Part shown: positions 1 through 10,453 of the stretch, one piece after another
How positions within the stretch are numbered: position 1 is the stretch's first letter
Layout: each line of letters begins with the position of its first letter
Origin: Stentor roeselii
Lineage: Eukaryota; Ciliophora; Heterotrichea; Heterotrichida; Stentoridae
NCBI GenBank assembly: GCA_006503475.1
Contig: RSEH01000052.1
Coordinates: forward strand, 1 to 64,000
Length of the DNA: 64,000 nt
Direction: 5' to 3'
Position numbers and translations under genes: made by a program
The notes under the pieces: generated by a model
Database searches by the model: none
The model's input: the letters and a program-made list of their open reading frames with translations, nothing else
What the model was told of the DNA's origin: nothing

Positions 1-1275
1 GCTATTTGTAACCTCATTGATGGTTTAATTATTGTAGATATAAAAGAAAACAATTTTGAATATTTAAGTGATAATGACTCAGTAACTTATTTCACCAAAT
101 ACTCTGATGATGGATCCTTTTTACTTTCCTTGAAGACCGAAATATTAATTATTTGGAATATAAAAACCAAGACAAAATTTTTTGAAGTTTCATATGAGTC
201 TAACACGGAGTTTGATATTCCTATAATCTCAAAAGATTTCAAATTTGTCGTTGTTCCTACAAGTCTAACTTGTTTAAGTGTTTGGAATACTATCAGAAAC
301 GTAAAAGTCTTTGAAATTCAAAGAAAAAACATTAGTCATTCAATGGCTAAATTTTCAATTGACTCCAGGTATATTGCATGTGGATTCATGGATGGATATA
401 TTGGTGTATGGGAAGAAGCTGGAAAATGTGAAGTTTATAGTTTAAAAGGACATGAAGACAAAATTCTAGATATATATTTCACACTAGATGGAAAAAATAT
501 TGTCAGTATTTCAGCGGATAAGAATATAAAGATTTGGAATTCAGATGATAGAACTCTCGAATTTACCTTTAGTACTTCCTACAGATATTATTTATTTTCA
601 CACTTACTTGAACACCATTTAGTTACGGTTAGCGATAAAATTATTTTCTGGAATATCAAAGAGAAATTTATAGAATTTACTATTGATAAGCTACCCATTT
701 ATTATAACATATCAAATGATGGCAAATATTTACTAAGAACTGAAAATTATGCTGTAAATATTTGGAAATTACAAGATTTCCTTGAAATTAATACAGTAAA
801 TATATACAAAGATCAATTTATTCCTATAAAATTTTCAAATAATAGAAAATTTGCTGTCAGTGGACACGAAAAAATGATGAAAATTTGGAATGTCGATCAG
901 AAAAAAGAGATTTTAAGTTTTAAGGCTCACAAGAACTGGATAAGGTCAGTTTCATATTCTTTTGATGATCAGTTTATTGTCAGTGGAGCTGATGACTGTT
1001 GCGTTAAAATTTGGGACTTGAATGGTTGTCTAATCAAATCTTTCCAGGGGCATTTGAGCTGGGTGTTAGCAGTTGCTTTTTCAAGAGATGGAAGATTAAT
1101 TGTTAGTGGGTCTAATGACAGAGTTGTTTTATTATGGAAAATTGAAAGAAATAATCCAGTTGCAGCTTTTAGAGGGTTTAAAGAGATGATTCAATCAGTT
1201 TCTTTTTCAGTTAATCAAAAATATGTAGTGGTTGGATCTATAGAAGGATTAATAAACATCTTTAAAGTTAATTAG
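1..1275 (+). CDS. WD40-repeat beta-propeller protein (5' partial)
   Basis: The frame is open from base 1 (AICNLIDGL...) and ends at a TAG, so the start lies outside the window; about 424 residues are visible. Repeated WD40 blocks end in IWN, VWE, IWD or LWK, for example IKIWN, VKIWD and VLLWK, each preceded by a 'GxxDG..IVSGSxDxxVKIW' pattern. The best-preserved repeats are the last three (roughly 840-1150). WD40 propellers are protein-interaction scaffolds. No catalytic or localisation domain is visible in this part, so the partner cannot be named. The first in-frame start-like codon (TTG at 130) is not a credible start. Confidence 0.9.
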   Translation, partial: AICNLIDGLIIVDIKENNFEYLSDNDSVTYFTKYSDDGSFLLSLKTEILIIWNIKTKTKFFEVSYESNTEFDIPIISKDFKFVVVPTSLTCLSVWNTIRNVKVFEIQRKNISHSMAKFSIDSRYIACGFMDGYIGVWEEAGKCEVYSLKGHEDKILDIYFTLDGKNIVSISADKNIKIWNSDDRTLEFTFSTSYRYYLFSHLLEHHLVTVSDKIIFWNIKEKFIEFTIDKLPIYYNISNDGKYLLRTENYAVNIWKLQDFLEINTVNIYKDQFIPIKFSNNRKFAVSGHEKMMKIWNVDQKKEILSFKAHKNWIRSVSYSFDDQFIVSGADDCCVKIWDLNGCLIKSFQGHLSWVLAVAFSRDGRLIVSGSNDRVVLLWKIERNNPVAAFRGFKEMIQSVSFSVNQKYVVVGSIEGLINIFKVN

Positions 1276-2776
1276 AATATTTAGGTAGTGGAATGATTCA
1301 ATTCTAAATTCTTAGCATTTCAAAGTTAAATAAACAAATTGCACTCATAAAGTCCTATGTGCAAGCTCAATTGGATTGATACTACTAGTTTACGTTCTAT
1401 TATTAACTTAAAACGTAAAATGAAATATCTCTTAACTTAAAATAGACATTCATAATATATTTAAGATGCTTTATTAGATGTAAATTTAGAGTCTGTACTT
1501 GTTTATCACTTTTATACAGAGTTTCAAGGTGTTAACATTTATTTAAGTTTAATTAAACATTGAAACTTATAAACTTATCATAAATCTGATTTTTTAAGAA
1601 TATTTCAAAATCTTTTTTTCACAAATACATTCCGACTGTCTAATAGTCTTAGATTATTCAATTTCGTCGAAAAAATTATGAAAAGATTTTTATCTAATTC
1701 TTCAAGTTAAACTTTGTTATTTTTTAAATGCTTTGAGGTCCGTTGGTGTTTTAAGAAAAAAAACATAAAGCTGTTTATTCCTATTTTTTTCATTATGATT
1801 AAAAGTAATCTTGAATTTATTTCTTCGATCTTTAGAATAAATTATGAATACACCCTGATACTCACTTTTATTTTTATAAGAATATAATATTTTTCAGCTT
1901 TTGAGTATAATATAAGTAAGTATTCTTCCTAAATTTCAAAGTTGTCATTACTAGTATTGAAATTTGAAAGATTCGAATAGATAATTAATACTCAAGCCAT
2001 CTGAATCGAAGATGGAGTTTGATAACTCTAAGACCTGCTGTTAGTTCTTTTGAAAAGTTTACCGAAATCTTAGATTTCCACTTGAACAGTTTTTGAACTA
2101 ATATCTAACAATTATATATGATATGAAAGTCTTTTAAAATTCAATTAACTTACATTATTTAAAATTCCACAACCAATTATTTGAGAGCTTCAAGTACAGA
2201 CTTAATATTGATGCATCTACTCAGCCTAGTTTTCATTATCTTTTCTTTGTATTTGATTCAAAAATCTCTAACGAATTAAAAATATTTAATAGTCAGTTAA
2301 ACCTGAATAGAACTTGATAAAATACTAGTGCAAATTAATTTCAGATATTAGTAATTATCTCTGAATATACAGATATTTTAAGCTAAAATAAATCAAGTTA
2401 GGAAAATTTACATAAATTTTTAATTATAATATTTTTCGCTTCAAATCAAACTACTCACTAATAGTTAATATTATTAGAGTCAGATTAATTGATCAATTGA
2501 TTGCAGTTGTCTTACATATGAAAATATAAATTTAATACTATTAAATTTGATTTTTGAAATCTAAAGAGTGCATATTATACTTTAATATTATAATTTTCAA
2601 CGTTTAAAATTACATCACTAGTTTTAAACATAATAAAACACTATATTATAAAGAAATACTAAACATCAAAATTCTAATAATTAATCAAGTAATCCATGAA
2701 ACAAGATAAAAATTAAATCATAAATAAATCGAGTTACAACAATAAAAGTTACTTAAATCTATTTCACACATAAACC
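1276..2776. other. 1.5 kb AT-rich gap without a recognised gene
   Basis: Stops occur frequently in all frames and no conserved protein fragment, tRNA or simple array could be recognised. The right end (about 2690-2776) is G-poor on the plus strand, as seen after the 3' ends of other minus-strand genes here. The rest is unstructured AT-rich sequence. A non-coding RNA cannot be excluded by eye. Confidence 0.5.
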
Positions 2777-4159
2777 TCAAGAAACAACCCTAACAAAGCT
2801 ATAAATCATGAGCACAAAATTCAAAAAAGCAATCATCAAATTGACCCATTTCCTATAAAACCTAAGGTCATAAGGAGATTTAACATCACATAAAGTCCTA
2901 ACAGGTATATACCCAAGAGGCACCACAACATTAAAAGTAAACAAAGGAATAACTCCAACCACATCCAAAATTTTCCCCAAATCAAACACGAAAAACGCGA
3001 TAAAAACAGGAACAACGGCAATAACTCCCTTAATCGCTCTTTCCACCTTTTTACCAACCTGCTGCTTTCCATACAAAACAGCAATCCAATTATCAGCCAA
3101 GGAAATAGACGACAAAGGAAAGCTAGAAATCACATCAAAAGCAGGAAAAAGTACGACAACAAAAGAAACAAAGTGCATCCAAAAGGTCCTTTCTTTATAC
3201 CCAGCAGAATATTCCCTGAAGTTGATGCTAACTTCAGACTCCAGATCATTGATCGCGAAAGGCACGACAAGTCCAAGAGCTCCATAAAAGAAAAACGAGA
3301 CAACAGTGACAAGAGCAACGATTCTCCAAAGATTCCTCGGCTTATCATTGACGAGTTCTGCAACACTGGGCATCTGTATCTGGTACAACAAGGCAAAAAT
3401 AATGATCGGAATCGTGATTCCTGAATTTTCAGGTCGCGCTAGACTAGGCCGAGCAGTGAGCTTGTCACTCGAGTCGATGTCCTTTCCCCTGAGTATCAAA
3501 AAGAAGCAGCAGACGATGATGATGGTCATGATGACGAACCTCATGATGCACATCAAGAACTGAAAAGCTTTCTGTTCTTCAAGTCCTTTAAAACTAAGAA
3601 AAATCACGATAATTCCATAAATCACGACAAAAACCCAGTAATTCACTCCGCACTTTGAAAAGACTCCAGATTCGTAAATGTCGCAAGTACTCAAGTCACC
3701 CACAGGAATGTTCGACGTGAAGGAAGAGGCGAAAATCGACACATAAGCGATCATCGACCCTTCGAAGCACAAAGTCACGATAATCAAGTAAAAAATTCCG
3801 AACTTCTTTCCGAATATCAGCCAGAAACTAGTACAGGCGTCAATTCGAGGAATTTGGGAAATGTCAGGAAACTCTCGGTCGATTGTTGAGTGTTTTTTAG
3901 ATCGTAATAGCTCGAGGACTGTCAGGTGATACTCGGTGCCTTCGTTTTGCCAGGCTTTTAGGTATTTTGACTTGTGGATGATTTCTAAGAACATCAAGGT
4001 GAGGTAGATGTTTTGGAGGGATAGGATGAGCAGGTAGAGAAGGGATAGAACTACTCCTGACTGGGCAAATGCGTAGGGGATGCTTAAGAAACCCGCTCCT
4101 ATCACGATGTTCATCGTATAGACGAACCCTCCGATGACTCCTAAGCCTTGCTGCTCCAT
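2777..4159 (-). CDS. Amino acid transporter, AAAP/SLC38 type
   Basis: 460 residues with about eleven hydrophobic segments. The N-terminal signature GGFVYTMNIVIGAGFLSIPY is typical of the transmembrane amino acid transporter family (PF01490; SLC32/36/38), where the first helix carries a G-A-G-x-L-x-x-P motif. The family moves neutral amino acids with Na+ or H+ across plasma or vacuolar membranes; substrate cannot be read from sequence. Length fits the family. The start is the ATG of MEQQGLG, preceded by TATA in the sense strand. The gene has higher GC than the flanks and no visible intron. The upstream sense strand (4180-4340) is strongly G-depleted. Confidence 0.88.
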   Translation of the reverse strand: MEQQGLGVIGGFVYTMNIVIGAGFLSIPYAFAQSGVVLSLLYLLILSLQNIYLTLMFLEIIHKSKYLKAWQNEGTEYHLTVLELLRSKKHSTIDREFPDISQIPRIDACTSFWLIFGKKFGIFYLIIVTLCFEGSMIAYVSIFASSFTSNIPVGDLSTCDIYESGVFSKCGVNYWVFVVIYGIIVIFLSFKGLEEQKAFQFLMCIMRFVIMTIIIVCCFFLILRGKDIDSSDKLTARPSLARPENSGITIPIIIFALLYQIQMPSVAELVNDKPRNLWRIVALVTVVSFFFYGALGLVVPFAINDLESEVSINFREYSAGYKERTFWMHFVSFVVVLFPAFDVISSFPLSSISLADNWIAVLYGKQQVGKKVERAIKGVIAVVPVFIAFFVFDLGKILDVVGVIPLFTFNVVVPLGYIPVRTLCDVKSPYDLRFYRKWVNLMIAFLNFVLMIYSFVRVVS

Positions 4160-4350
4160 TATACATCCTTGGAGTTGTTTTAATTACAGGATTAGAAGGA
4201 GGGAAAGCTTAAGATTGAGAAAATTTTAATGATTCAATAGTCTGGGAAGAGTCTAGGTGAGAAAGAATGAGAAATTTTGGATTTGATAATGCAGGATTGG
4301 TTTTAAGGAGATTGAATGATTTAAACTTAAGAATTTGTATCACTCATTAC

Positions 4351-4833
4351 TTAAATAATCAATTTTTCATTCATTTCTGAATTCATTCGATACAACATCA
4401 ACGCAGCCAAAACCATAAAAATCAGAATCAAAGGAACTTGAAAAGATTTCTCTCTTTTCTCCTCTTCAATCTTAAGCATTTGAGCAGAACTCTTAATACT
4501 ATTCTGAAGTTTTTCAATATATTCTTGTTTTTCAATAACTTTCGAAGTCCTTTTTACAATCTCATCTTCCAATTGCCCAGTAACATCAGAAATCGCTTTC
4601 AAAGCTTTTTCTTGTTCAATGAAGTTGATTTGAAAAGTCTCAAAAAACGCGAGGTGGTTTTTAGTCAAGTTCTGCAAATGATTTTTTATTGACTCGTATT
4701 CTTGCTTCAGTCTCGAGTTATCGCTTTGAAGTGCTGAAAGACGTTGAGAGTCGAGAGTAGAAGTTGTGTGTTGAAGGACTGCTGAGATTTCTTGAGTGTT
4801 CTTGGAGATCGGGTCACTGATTTTTTTATTCAT
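4351..4833 (-). CDS. Small coiled-coil protein with C-terminal membrane anchor
   Basis: 160 residues. Residues about 30-130 are a continuous heptad-rich, charged helix (LQSDNSRLKQEYESIKNHL..., LKAISDVTGQLEDEIVKR). A single hydrophobic segment near residues 133-147 (PLILIFMVLAALMLY) is followed by a short polar tail, the layout of a tail-anchored protein with its coiled coil in the cytosol. It may be a tether or SNARE-like factor, but no SNARE signature is clear, so no function is assigned. The ATG lies 14 bp beyond the stop of the neighbouring minus-strand gene at 4848. Confidence 0.7.
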   Translation of the reverse strand: MNKKISDPISKNTQEISAVLQHTTSTLDSQRLSALQSDNSRLKQEYESIKNHLQNLTKNHLAFFETFQINFIEQEKALKAISDVTGQLEDEIVKRTSKVIEKQEYIEKLQNSIKSSAQMLKIEEEKREKSFQVPLILIFMVLAALMLYRMNSEMNEKLII

Positions 4834-4847
4834 TTTGATTATCTAGA

Positions 4848-6407
4848 CTAGTTAATGCAAAGATGAGGAAAGGCTTCGTTGCATGTTTCGCATGAAATAA
4901 ATTGGCAGGTTTGGCAAACGAAGAGATCGACTACGGAGACTGTTTTCTTACAAAAGATGCAATATTTGACGTAAAAAAAATTAAAAGCTGATTTGTCTTC
5001 TTTACTGAAATTTTTATTACAGTCAGTACAACTAGTTACCTTGTTATGAAAATCATCTTTGCAACAAGTAAAGCAGAACCTATGATCATCATGTAAAGCT
5101 CTGAATCCAGTTTTGACAAGTAAGCCAGGCTGTTTACATCTCAAACATACAGCCTTTCGATTCAAAGTAAAATCAATATTGTGAAAAGGGTCGCCACACC
5201 CAAAGCACTTTTTCCCTCCATAAAAAACTTCACTTGTATAGCACTCAGAACAAAGATGCAAACAATTCAGTTCAGAAAAAAATGATTTCATGACATTCAA
5301 CTCTCTTTTGCACCATATGCATCGTTTATTTATAATCAAAGTGCTGAACTTGGCATAATCTGGAGAGTTTTCTCCATAAACCAAACTCACATCTTTCGCA
5401 GTGAAGAATAATGAGCAGTGCTCACATCGGATGTCATTCAAACTTTCTAATGTCCTTTCTTTAATCAAGGATTTAACACCTTCACAAAAGCATCCTAAAC
5501 AAGTGTGATGGCCACATTCGAGTTCGAACTTCACGTAAAACTTTTGACATCTTAAACAGAAAAAGTCTTCGAAGATCTTTTGAGTCTGATCTAGTTTTTT
5601 TTGACTTGAAGGGCTTTTTAGGTAACTACTTGCCACAAGATAGTCCTGAAGCAAGGTGAGCATTTCAAGGTAATTCTTTTGTTTTTCAATTGAATCTTCT
5701 GGGTTATTCTTATATATTCCCATAACTTTACTTGAAGTAGAAAAATCACTTGAAAAGGCTGGCTTTTGATTAAGTGGCTCTTTATTATTCACTGCTTGGT
5801 TAACAGCTTTTAGTTCAACCTTCTTTGGTTCAGCTGTTTCTGAGATTGAAATCGCTGGGTTTTTAGGAATCTCTGGACTTTTCACTTGAGAAGGAAGTGC
5901 TTGAGTCCTGTGAGGTATTTCATTTTGTTTTTCTATTATCACTTTCTGAACTTCGTCTTTTGTATTTCCTAGATTTTCATTTGCAAATGGCTTTGGTTGT
6001 TGGGAAAAACCAGACCGCTGAGGGACATTATTCGGTGGTGGTACTTTTACACTAGATCCTAACGGCATTAAAGGATTAACTGAATTTTCTGGCTTAGAAT
6101 CTTTTTTATCCTTTTCTCCGAAAACAGAATTAAATTGTGAATGATTCGGTGGAGGAATAGAATTATTCGATGAAGGAAGTTGATTTTTCGCAAAAAAAGG
6201 TTGATACGAAGCTTGCGGAATAGGTAAATTATTGGCTTGAGATTGCTTTGGAAATAGGTTTTGAGTGCCAGAGTTTCGATTCGGCTGATTCATAGGAAAT
6301 GAATTATTAGAGCTGTTCACAGGTGTTTGTAAGCCACTGGGTGGCCCCTGGCTGGGCTTTGACTCTTTACTTGCTTCTCTTGGTGAATCATCATCATCAG
6401 GATCCAT
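4848..6407 (-). CDS. Low-complexity protein with C-terminal RING-like zinc fingers
   Basis: 519 residues. The first ~210 are disordered and rich in Pro, Asn, Gln and Ser. The last ~250 hold a Cys/His-rich region beginning FFCLRCQKFYVKFELECGHH, which has RING-like spacing (C-x2-C...C-x-H-H-x2-C-x2-C). It is followed by at least four more C-x2-C pairs, for example IWCKR, CSECY, CFTC and CETC. The layout suggests an E3 ubiquitin ligase or zinc-binding adaptor, perhaps of RBR type, but the order of ligands does not clearly match RING1-IBR-RING2. The start is MDPDDDD, preceded by AATA in the sense strand. Function is an inference from domain type only. Confidence 0.72.
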   Translation of the reverse strand: MDPDDDDSPREASKESKPSQGPPSGLQTPVNSSNNSFPMNQPNRNSGTQNLFPKQSQANNLPIPQASYQPFFAKNQLPSSNNSIPPPNHSQFNSVFGEKDKKDSKPENSVNPLMPLGSSVKVPPPNNVPQRSGFSQQPKPFANENLGNTKDEVQKVIIEKQNEIPHRTQALPSQVKSPEIPKNPAISISETAEPKKVELKAVNQAVNNKEPLNQKPAFSSDFSTSSKVMGIYKNNPEDSIEKQKNYLEMLTLLQDYLVASSYLKSPSSQKKLDQTQKIFEDFFCLRCQKFYVKFELECGHHTCLGCFCEGVKSLIKERTLESLNDIRCEHCSLFFTAKDVSLVYGENSPDYAKFSTLIINKRCIWCKRELNVMKSFFSELNCLHLCSECYTSEVFYGGKKCFGCGDPFHNIDFTLNRKAVCLRCKQPGLLVKTGFRALHDDHRFCFTCCKDDFHNKVTSCTDCNKNFSKEDKSAFNFFYVKYCIFCKKTVSVVDLFVCQTCQFISCETCNEAFPHLCIN

Positions 6408-6502
6408 TATTCTTTTATAGACTATTTAAAAACTAAACTATCAGTTTGCATATCAAACCTCAAGTATTAATAATATCTCTTAAATATAACTTTGTTATTA
6501 AC

Positions 6503-7540
6503 TTACTCAGGATAGATAGTCTTTTTCCCACAACACTTCCAAGGCCGATGCACTTTAAGACTAACAATAGTTTTATTGATCTGGAAAACATTATCCTTTC
6601 CACAAGGCAAAGAAAACTGACCATTAACAAGCACCAAAGTCCCAAATTTACTTTTATTGTCAGTGAGATAAAACTTATTCCCAAAGTACTTGATTCTGGC
6701 ATGAATCCTACTGACGGAGATATCATTAAGTCTAATCTCGGACTCCCCCCCTCTGCCAATGACAATACTCTGAGCGTCATCCAAGGCAACGACATACATT
6801 GTCTGTTTTTCATCTTCATCCTTCAAGTCCTCCAAAATAAGATAAGGCGACTGAGGATAGCTTATTTCAAGCAAAGACAACATTTTGCCCTTATACTCAA
6901 AAATTTCAGGAAGTTGTTCCTTACAAAGCTCACATTTGAGTTCTTTCCAAATATAAGTCGAGACACTTCCAAGACTTTCCCTTGTCACCTTCCCCTTCAG
7001 CCAGTGTTTCAGGCAGGTATAATGAATAAATTTCAAAGTCCCTGAGCACTTACACAAAGAAATCAAAGGATCCTCCTGCGAAGTCTCTTCACAACAGCAG
7101 ATCTTACAAAGTTTTTCCTCATCAGAATCAGGCAGAACAGTCACATATTTTTCTTCATCAATAGTACTAGAGATTTTTTTTACCTTTAAGACTTCCCTGC
7201 CAAGTTTAAAGATATCATTTTCCTGGATTTCATAAGAAGCACTCGGCATAAACTTGACAACTTTCCACATCTGGGTGTAGGACCCAGCATCCACTGGGTG
7301 GACTTCAAACATTTGGCCAGATTTCTGCACAGTAAAGAGACATAACGAGTGGTTTTGCTCGTTAAGTGCCCGACTCACAAAGCACTCGTCAAGAGTCCTG
7401 AAAAAGCTGCAGTCCGAGTTAACCTTAAAAGTAGTTTTACTTAAGTTTTTCGCTTCATAGTCGAATAAAGTCTGGTTTTCTCTTTTCCAAGTTTGGGTTT
7501 TAACTACAAGACTAAGTATTTTTTACTAGGAATCCGACAT
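6503..7540 (-). CDS. RINGv (RING-CH) and FHA domain protein
   Basis: Two exons: 7527-7540 and 6503-7511, joined over a 15-nt intron (7512-7526). Splicing gives MSDSYLVVKTQTW and removes TAG/TAA stops that otherwise cut the frame. The 340-residue product has a RING variant finger (KLCKICCCEE...CKCSGTLKFIHYTCLKHW...CELC) in the middle, the C4HC3 pattern of membrane-associated MARCH-type E3 ligases. A C-terminal FHA domain follows, with IVIGRGGESEIRL, SVSRIHARI and the N-x-S-K-F-G-T turn. FHA domains bind phosphothreonine, so the protein may direct ubiquitylation to phosphorylated partners. No transmembrane helix is evident, unlike MARCH proteins. Confidence 0.85.
7512..7526 (-). other. 15-nt spliceosomal intron
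   Basis: The sense sequence is GTAAAAAATACTTAG, starting after codon position 2 of the fifth codon. Removing it joins the ATG-bearing 14-nt first exon to the RINGv-FHA reading frame. Confidence 0.85.
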
Positions 7541-7583
7541 GATTTATTAACCTTTCTCAACAAGAGTTAGAACTATTCAAAAT

Positions 7584-7904
7584 TTAACTACTTCTCGATT
7601 GCTTTGTTTTCTCAAAATCTTCGAAGGCCTTGTCGAACGTCGCTGATTTGGTCAGAGTGATCACGACTTTCGGCTTGTTTCTTTGACCGCCTTCTGAGTG
7701 GCTTTCGGAGAAGGTCAGGGTGTTGAATGAAACCAGATCTGCGTAGCCTTGAGACGTCAACATTTCAGCTGCTCTCACCACATTCGTGATAGACGCTCCT
7801 AAACCGTGAAGCTCGACTCTGCCTTTGTCCTTCAGCCCGTCCTTGGCCTCCTTGATGAAGATCCCGTAAGGTTTTCGCAGTCCCGCTCGAATCTCAATGG
7901 CCAT
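7584..7904 (-). CDS. Alba-domain nucleic-acid-binding protein
   Basis: 106 residues, close to a single Alba domain. Recognisable family features are the basic N-terminal IRAGLRKPYGIFIKEA, the VELHGLGASITNVVRAAEML core (the G-x-G/A-I-x-x-A-V-x-x-A-E signature of Alba/Rpp20-like folds), and a C-terminal beta strand KPKVVITLTKS. Alba proteins bind RNA or DNA; in ciliates and other eukaryotes they act in translation control, RNase P/MRP-type particles or chromatin. The start ATG (MAIEIRAG) follows TATAAATAATT in the sense strand. The region has clearly higher GC than its surroundings, typical of a well-expressed gene. Confidence 0.85.
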   Translation of the reverse strand: MAIEIRAGLRKPYGIFIKEAKDGLKDKGRVELHGLGASITNVVRAAEMLTSQGYADLVSFNTLTFSESHSEGGQRNKPKVVITLTKSATFDKAFEDFEKTKQSRSS

Positions 7905-8112
7905 AATTATTTATAAGTGAATCCATAAGAGGAAGATCTTATGGACTTTTTATTAAAGGTTTAGTTTTTAAGGTGGAGATATTATAGATTGATTTTTCGA
8001 AGTCGTGAAGAAGGATCGGTTGAAGGACTGTGATTTTAATAGAGTTTAAAAGACTTTAGAATAAAATTTAAATTTTGAGTATTTTTAAGTTTTTTGGATT
8101 TCCAAACAATTA

Positions 8113-10287
8113 ATGAACCTCTTTAATGAACCGGCTGCTCCAAAGTTTCGTAGACTCGAAACTGACTCCAGTGAAGAAGAGCCGACACAAGGGGTACGAA
8201 AAAACTCGGTTTGGATTCAAACTGAAGAAATCTTCGGTCTCGAAGCAGAACTTGCGAAGAAAGATTTAGAAATTTTAAAACTCAAGCAGACATTGCTTGA
8301 AACCCAGGAAAAACTGAAGGAGAAAAGGAAAGAAGATGAAAAAGACCAGAAAAGAAATACAAAGCAAGACCCAGGTACCTTGAAAAATGTGGAAGACAAA
8401 AAAATCTTAGGACATATTGAAGAACTGGTTTTCGTCTCGAAGAAGAACAGACTTAATCTCAGTGAAGACCAAGAACTTAAATCTTCCAAGAAAGAAGAAA
8501 AATTAACTAAACAAGGAAAGACTGAAAATGCTTTAAGAGTTCGAAAAGAAAAGGAAAAACTTTCAAGTCCTTTCAAAATTGAAGAATTTAAAAACAAAAC
8601 TTTTGATCTGGATTTACCGCCAACTAACTCTTCACCTTTTCAGCGTTTTAACAGTCCTAAACATTCGAAATCTCCGAAAATGAAATCTCCTGAGTCTTTT
8701 AGACCTCCAAGTCCATTAAAATCTGAAAAGTCTTTAATCCAAGCCTTGGAAAGTTCTTTAGCCGGTCAAAACGCTTTAAACAAACCCGCATCTGAAAAAT
8801 CTTTGAAATCTTTAGACTCAGTACTTTCAAGTATTCAATCTTTTAAAGACTTCGAAGCAATTCTATCAAATCCAGAGGACTTTCAAACCAAAAACTCTGA
8901 AACTCTTGCAAAACCTTCTCTTTTTTTAGCAGATCTGAAAGAGACTCAGTCTTTCATGCATCAAGGCACGACCACCGATTTGGCTTATGAAGGTCTTAAA
9001 GAAAACTTCACTTTTGAGCCGGTATTTAAGATAATGACTGAATCGTTTCCTGACCCTTCCAAGACTTTAATAAAAAAATCAAGGAATTCTTCTTTGCCTT
9101 GGATTGATGAAGGTATTGATGGTGAAAAGTTGAAGATTAAGACTGAGAAAAAAACTGCTAAGTTAAGGCCTAAGACTCAGGAAAAACCTTTTATTTTAAG
9201 ACCTGGAAGGAATAACTTGAGGAATTCAATTATGAGTAGAAAACCTGCTAGTCAACCTAAGGATAATAAAGTTCAGATACGGGCTAGAGCTAATTCTCAT
9301 GGAAAGACCAAGGCAAAGGTCAAACCTGCTGATAAGCATACTACTAGGCATTTGGTTAAAGAAGATATTTTGGATGATATCATTTTTGATGAAGAGCAGG
9401 ATATGGCAACCTGGACAAAACTAATGAACAAATTTCGTCAAAATCCAGTAATAATCTCAAGACTATTAAAATCTCGAGGTCGTCCCTCAACTCAAGAAGA
9501 CTTCAAAAGAAACACTAAAAGATTCGAAAAAATCGACCAAGTAGAGTACATCGGAGCCCAAACATCTCTAAACCAAAACCCAGAAGTTTCTTCAATAAAC
9601 AGCGTGATCGACTACCGGCCATTCTCCGCTCCAGAGATCGCTCCAGTGCCTCTATCAAAAAACTTTCGAAAAATAAAAGACCCTGACTGGAGCACATCAT
9701 TACTCGACACTTTCGTGACCCAAAACAAGAAAAAGTTCAACTTCATCGGAGACCTAAATTTATTAAATAGTCAAGAAATCGAAGATTTCATTAAAATGAT
9801 GCAAAATGATCAAATCACTGAAGAAAATCAGAGAAAAATGTTTAGAAAAGCTGGAAACACTTTAGAAGCACTTAAAAAAGAACTGATTCTTCCTGAGTTC
9901 TGGATAAGTCTTCCTCCGTTTTGCACGGAAAGTCTTGCTCAGGCGCTTTCTAAGTGTCAGAAGTTGTTTAAAGCCAGGACTCTCACCATCAAGGCCATTG
10001 AGTTGATTCATTATCGAGAAAATCTTCTGCTTGATATCATGTCTATTGCCAAAGGAGACAAGGAAAAATTTGCTCAGCTTGAGAAGGTGAATGATGAACT
10101 TCTGCAAGTTCTCGTGTTTTGGAAATATATGGAATTGCCTTTTACTAGTTTTGTCTATTTGGGTGAAGATTATTATGCGAAAATCCATGAAGATAATTCA
10201 AACCTCGCATCGATTTTTCCCCAGTTCAAAGTAGAGAATATTTTTAAAGCACAAGTTTCAAGTGATAGTTTTGACTTTGATATTTAA
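8113..10287 (+). CDS. Large disordered coiled-coil protein, function unknown
   Basis: 724 residues. An N-terminal helix rich in E/K/L (about residues 42-105) predicts a coiled coil. Residues 180-420 are Ser/Pro/Lys-rich disorder with repeated SPxK and basic patches (FRPPSPLKSEKSL). A more compact, Leu-rich helical C-terminal part (about 540-724) includes a run of amphipathic helices. No enzyme motif was recognised. Such proteins in ciliates are often cytoskeletal or basal-body components, but that is only a guess. The start ATG is preceded by AACAATTA. No intron is needed. Confidence 0.7.
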   Translation: MNLFNEPAAPKFRRLETDSSEEEPTQGVRKNSVWIQTEEIFGLEAELAKKDLEILKLKQTLLETQEKLKEKRKEDEKDQKRNTKQDPGTLKNVEDKKILGHIEELVFVSKKNRLNLSEDQELKSSKKEEKLTKQGKTENALRVRKEKEKLSSPFKIEEFKNKTFDLDLPPTNSSPFQRFNSPKHSKSPKMKSPESFRPPSPLKSEKSLIQALESSLAGQNALNKPASEKSLKSLDSVLSSIQSFKDFEAILSNPEDFQTKNSETLAKPSLFLADLKETQSFMHQGTTTDLAYEGLKENFTFEPVFKIMTESFPDPSKTLIKKSRNSSLPWIDEGIDGEKLKIKTEKKTAKLRPKTQEKPFILRPGRNNLRNSIMSRKPASQPKDNKVQIRARANSHGKTKAKVKPADKHTTRHLVKEDILDDIIFDEEQDMATWTKLMNKFRQNPVIISRLLKSRGRPSTQEDFKRNTKRFEKIDQVEYIGAQTSLNQNPEVSSINSVIDYRPFSAPEIAPVPLSKNFRKIKDPDWSTSLLDTFVTQNKKKFNFIGDLNLLNSQEIEDFIKMMQNDQITEENQRKMFRKAGNTLEALKKELILPEFWISLPPFCTESLAQALSKCQKLFKARTLTIKAIELIHYRENLLLDIMSIAKGDKEKFAQLEKVNDELLQVLVFWKYMELPFTSFVYLGEDYYAKIHEDNSNLASIFPQFKVENIFKAQVSSDSFDFDI

Positions 10288-10453
10288 GTTGTTTAATTAG
10301 ACTTGATCATCATTTAAGATGTTTGATTCTTGAAGAATAGAGAAATATGATTATTTGTTTAATGGTCTTGAGTTCTCATTGATTTATTTGTGTCATTATT
10401 TAACTTCTACAATATAATAAAATATACATCGACATTATCTATATTCTTTTATA

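Noticed and set aside
6446-7045. 199-residue plus-strand frame inside the RINGv-FHA gene
   Set aside because: Shadow of the minus-strand coding region; no family features.
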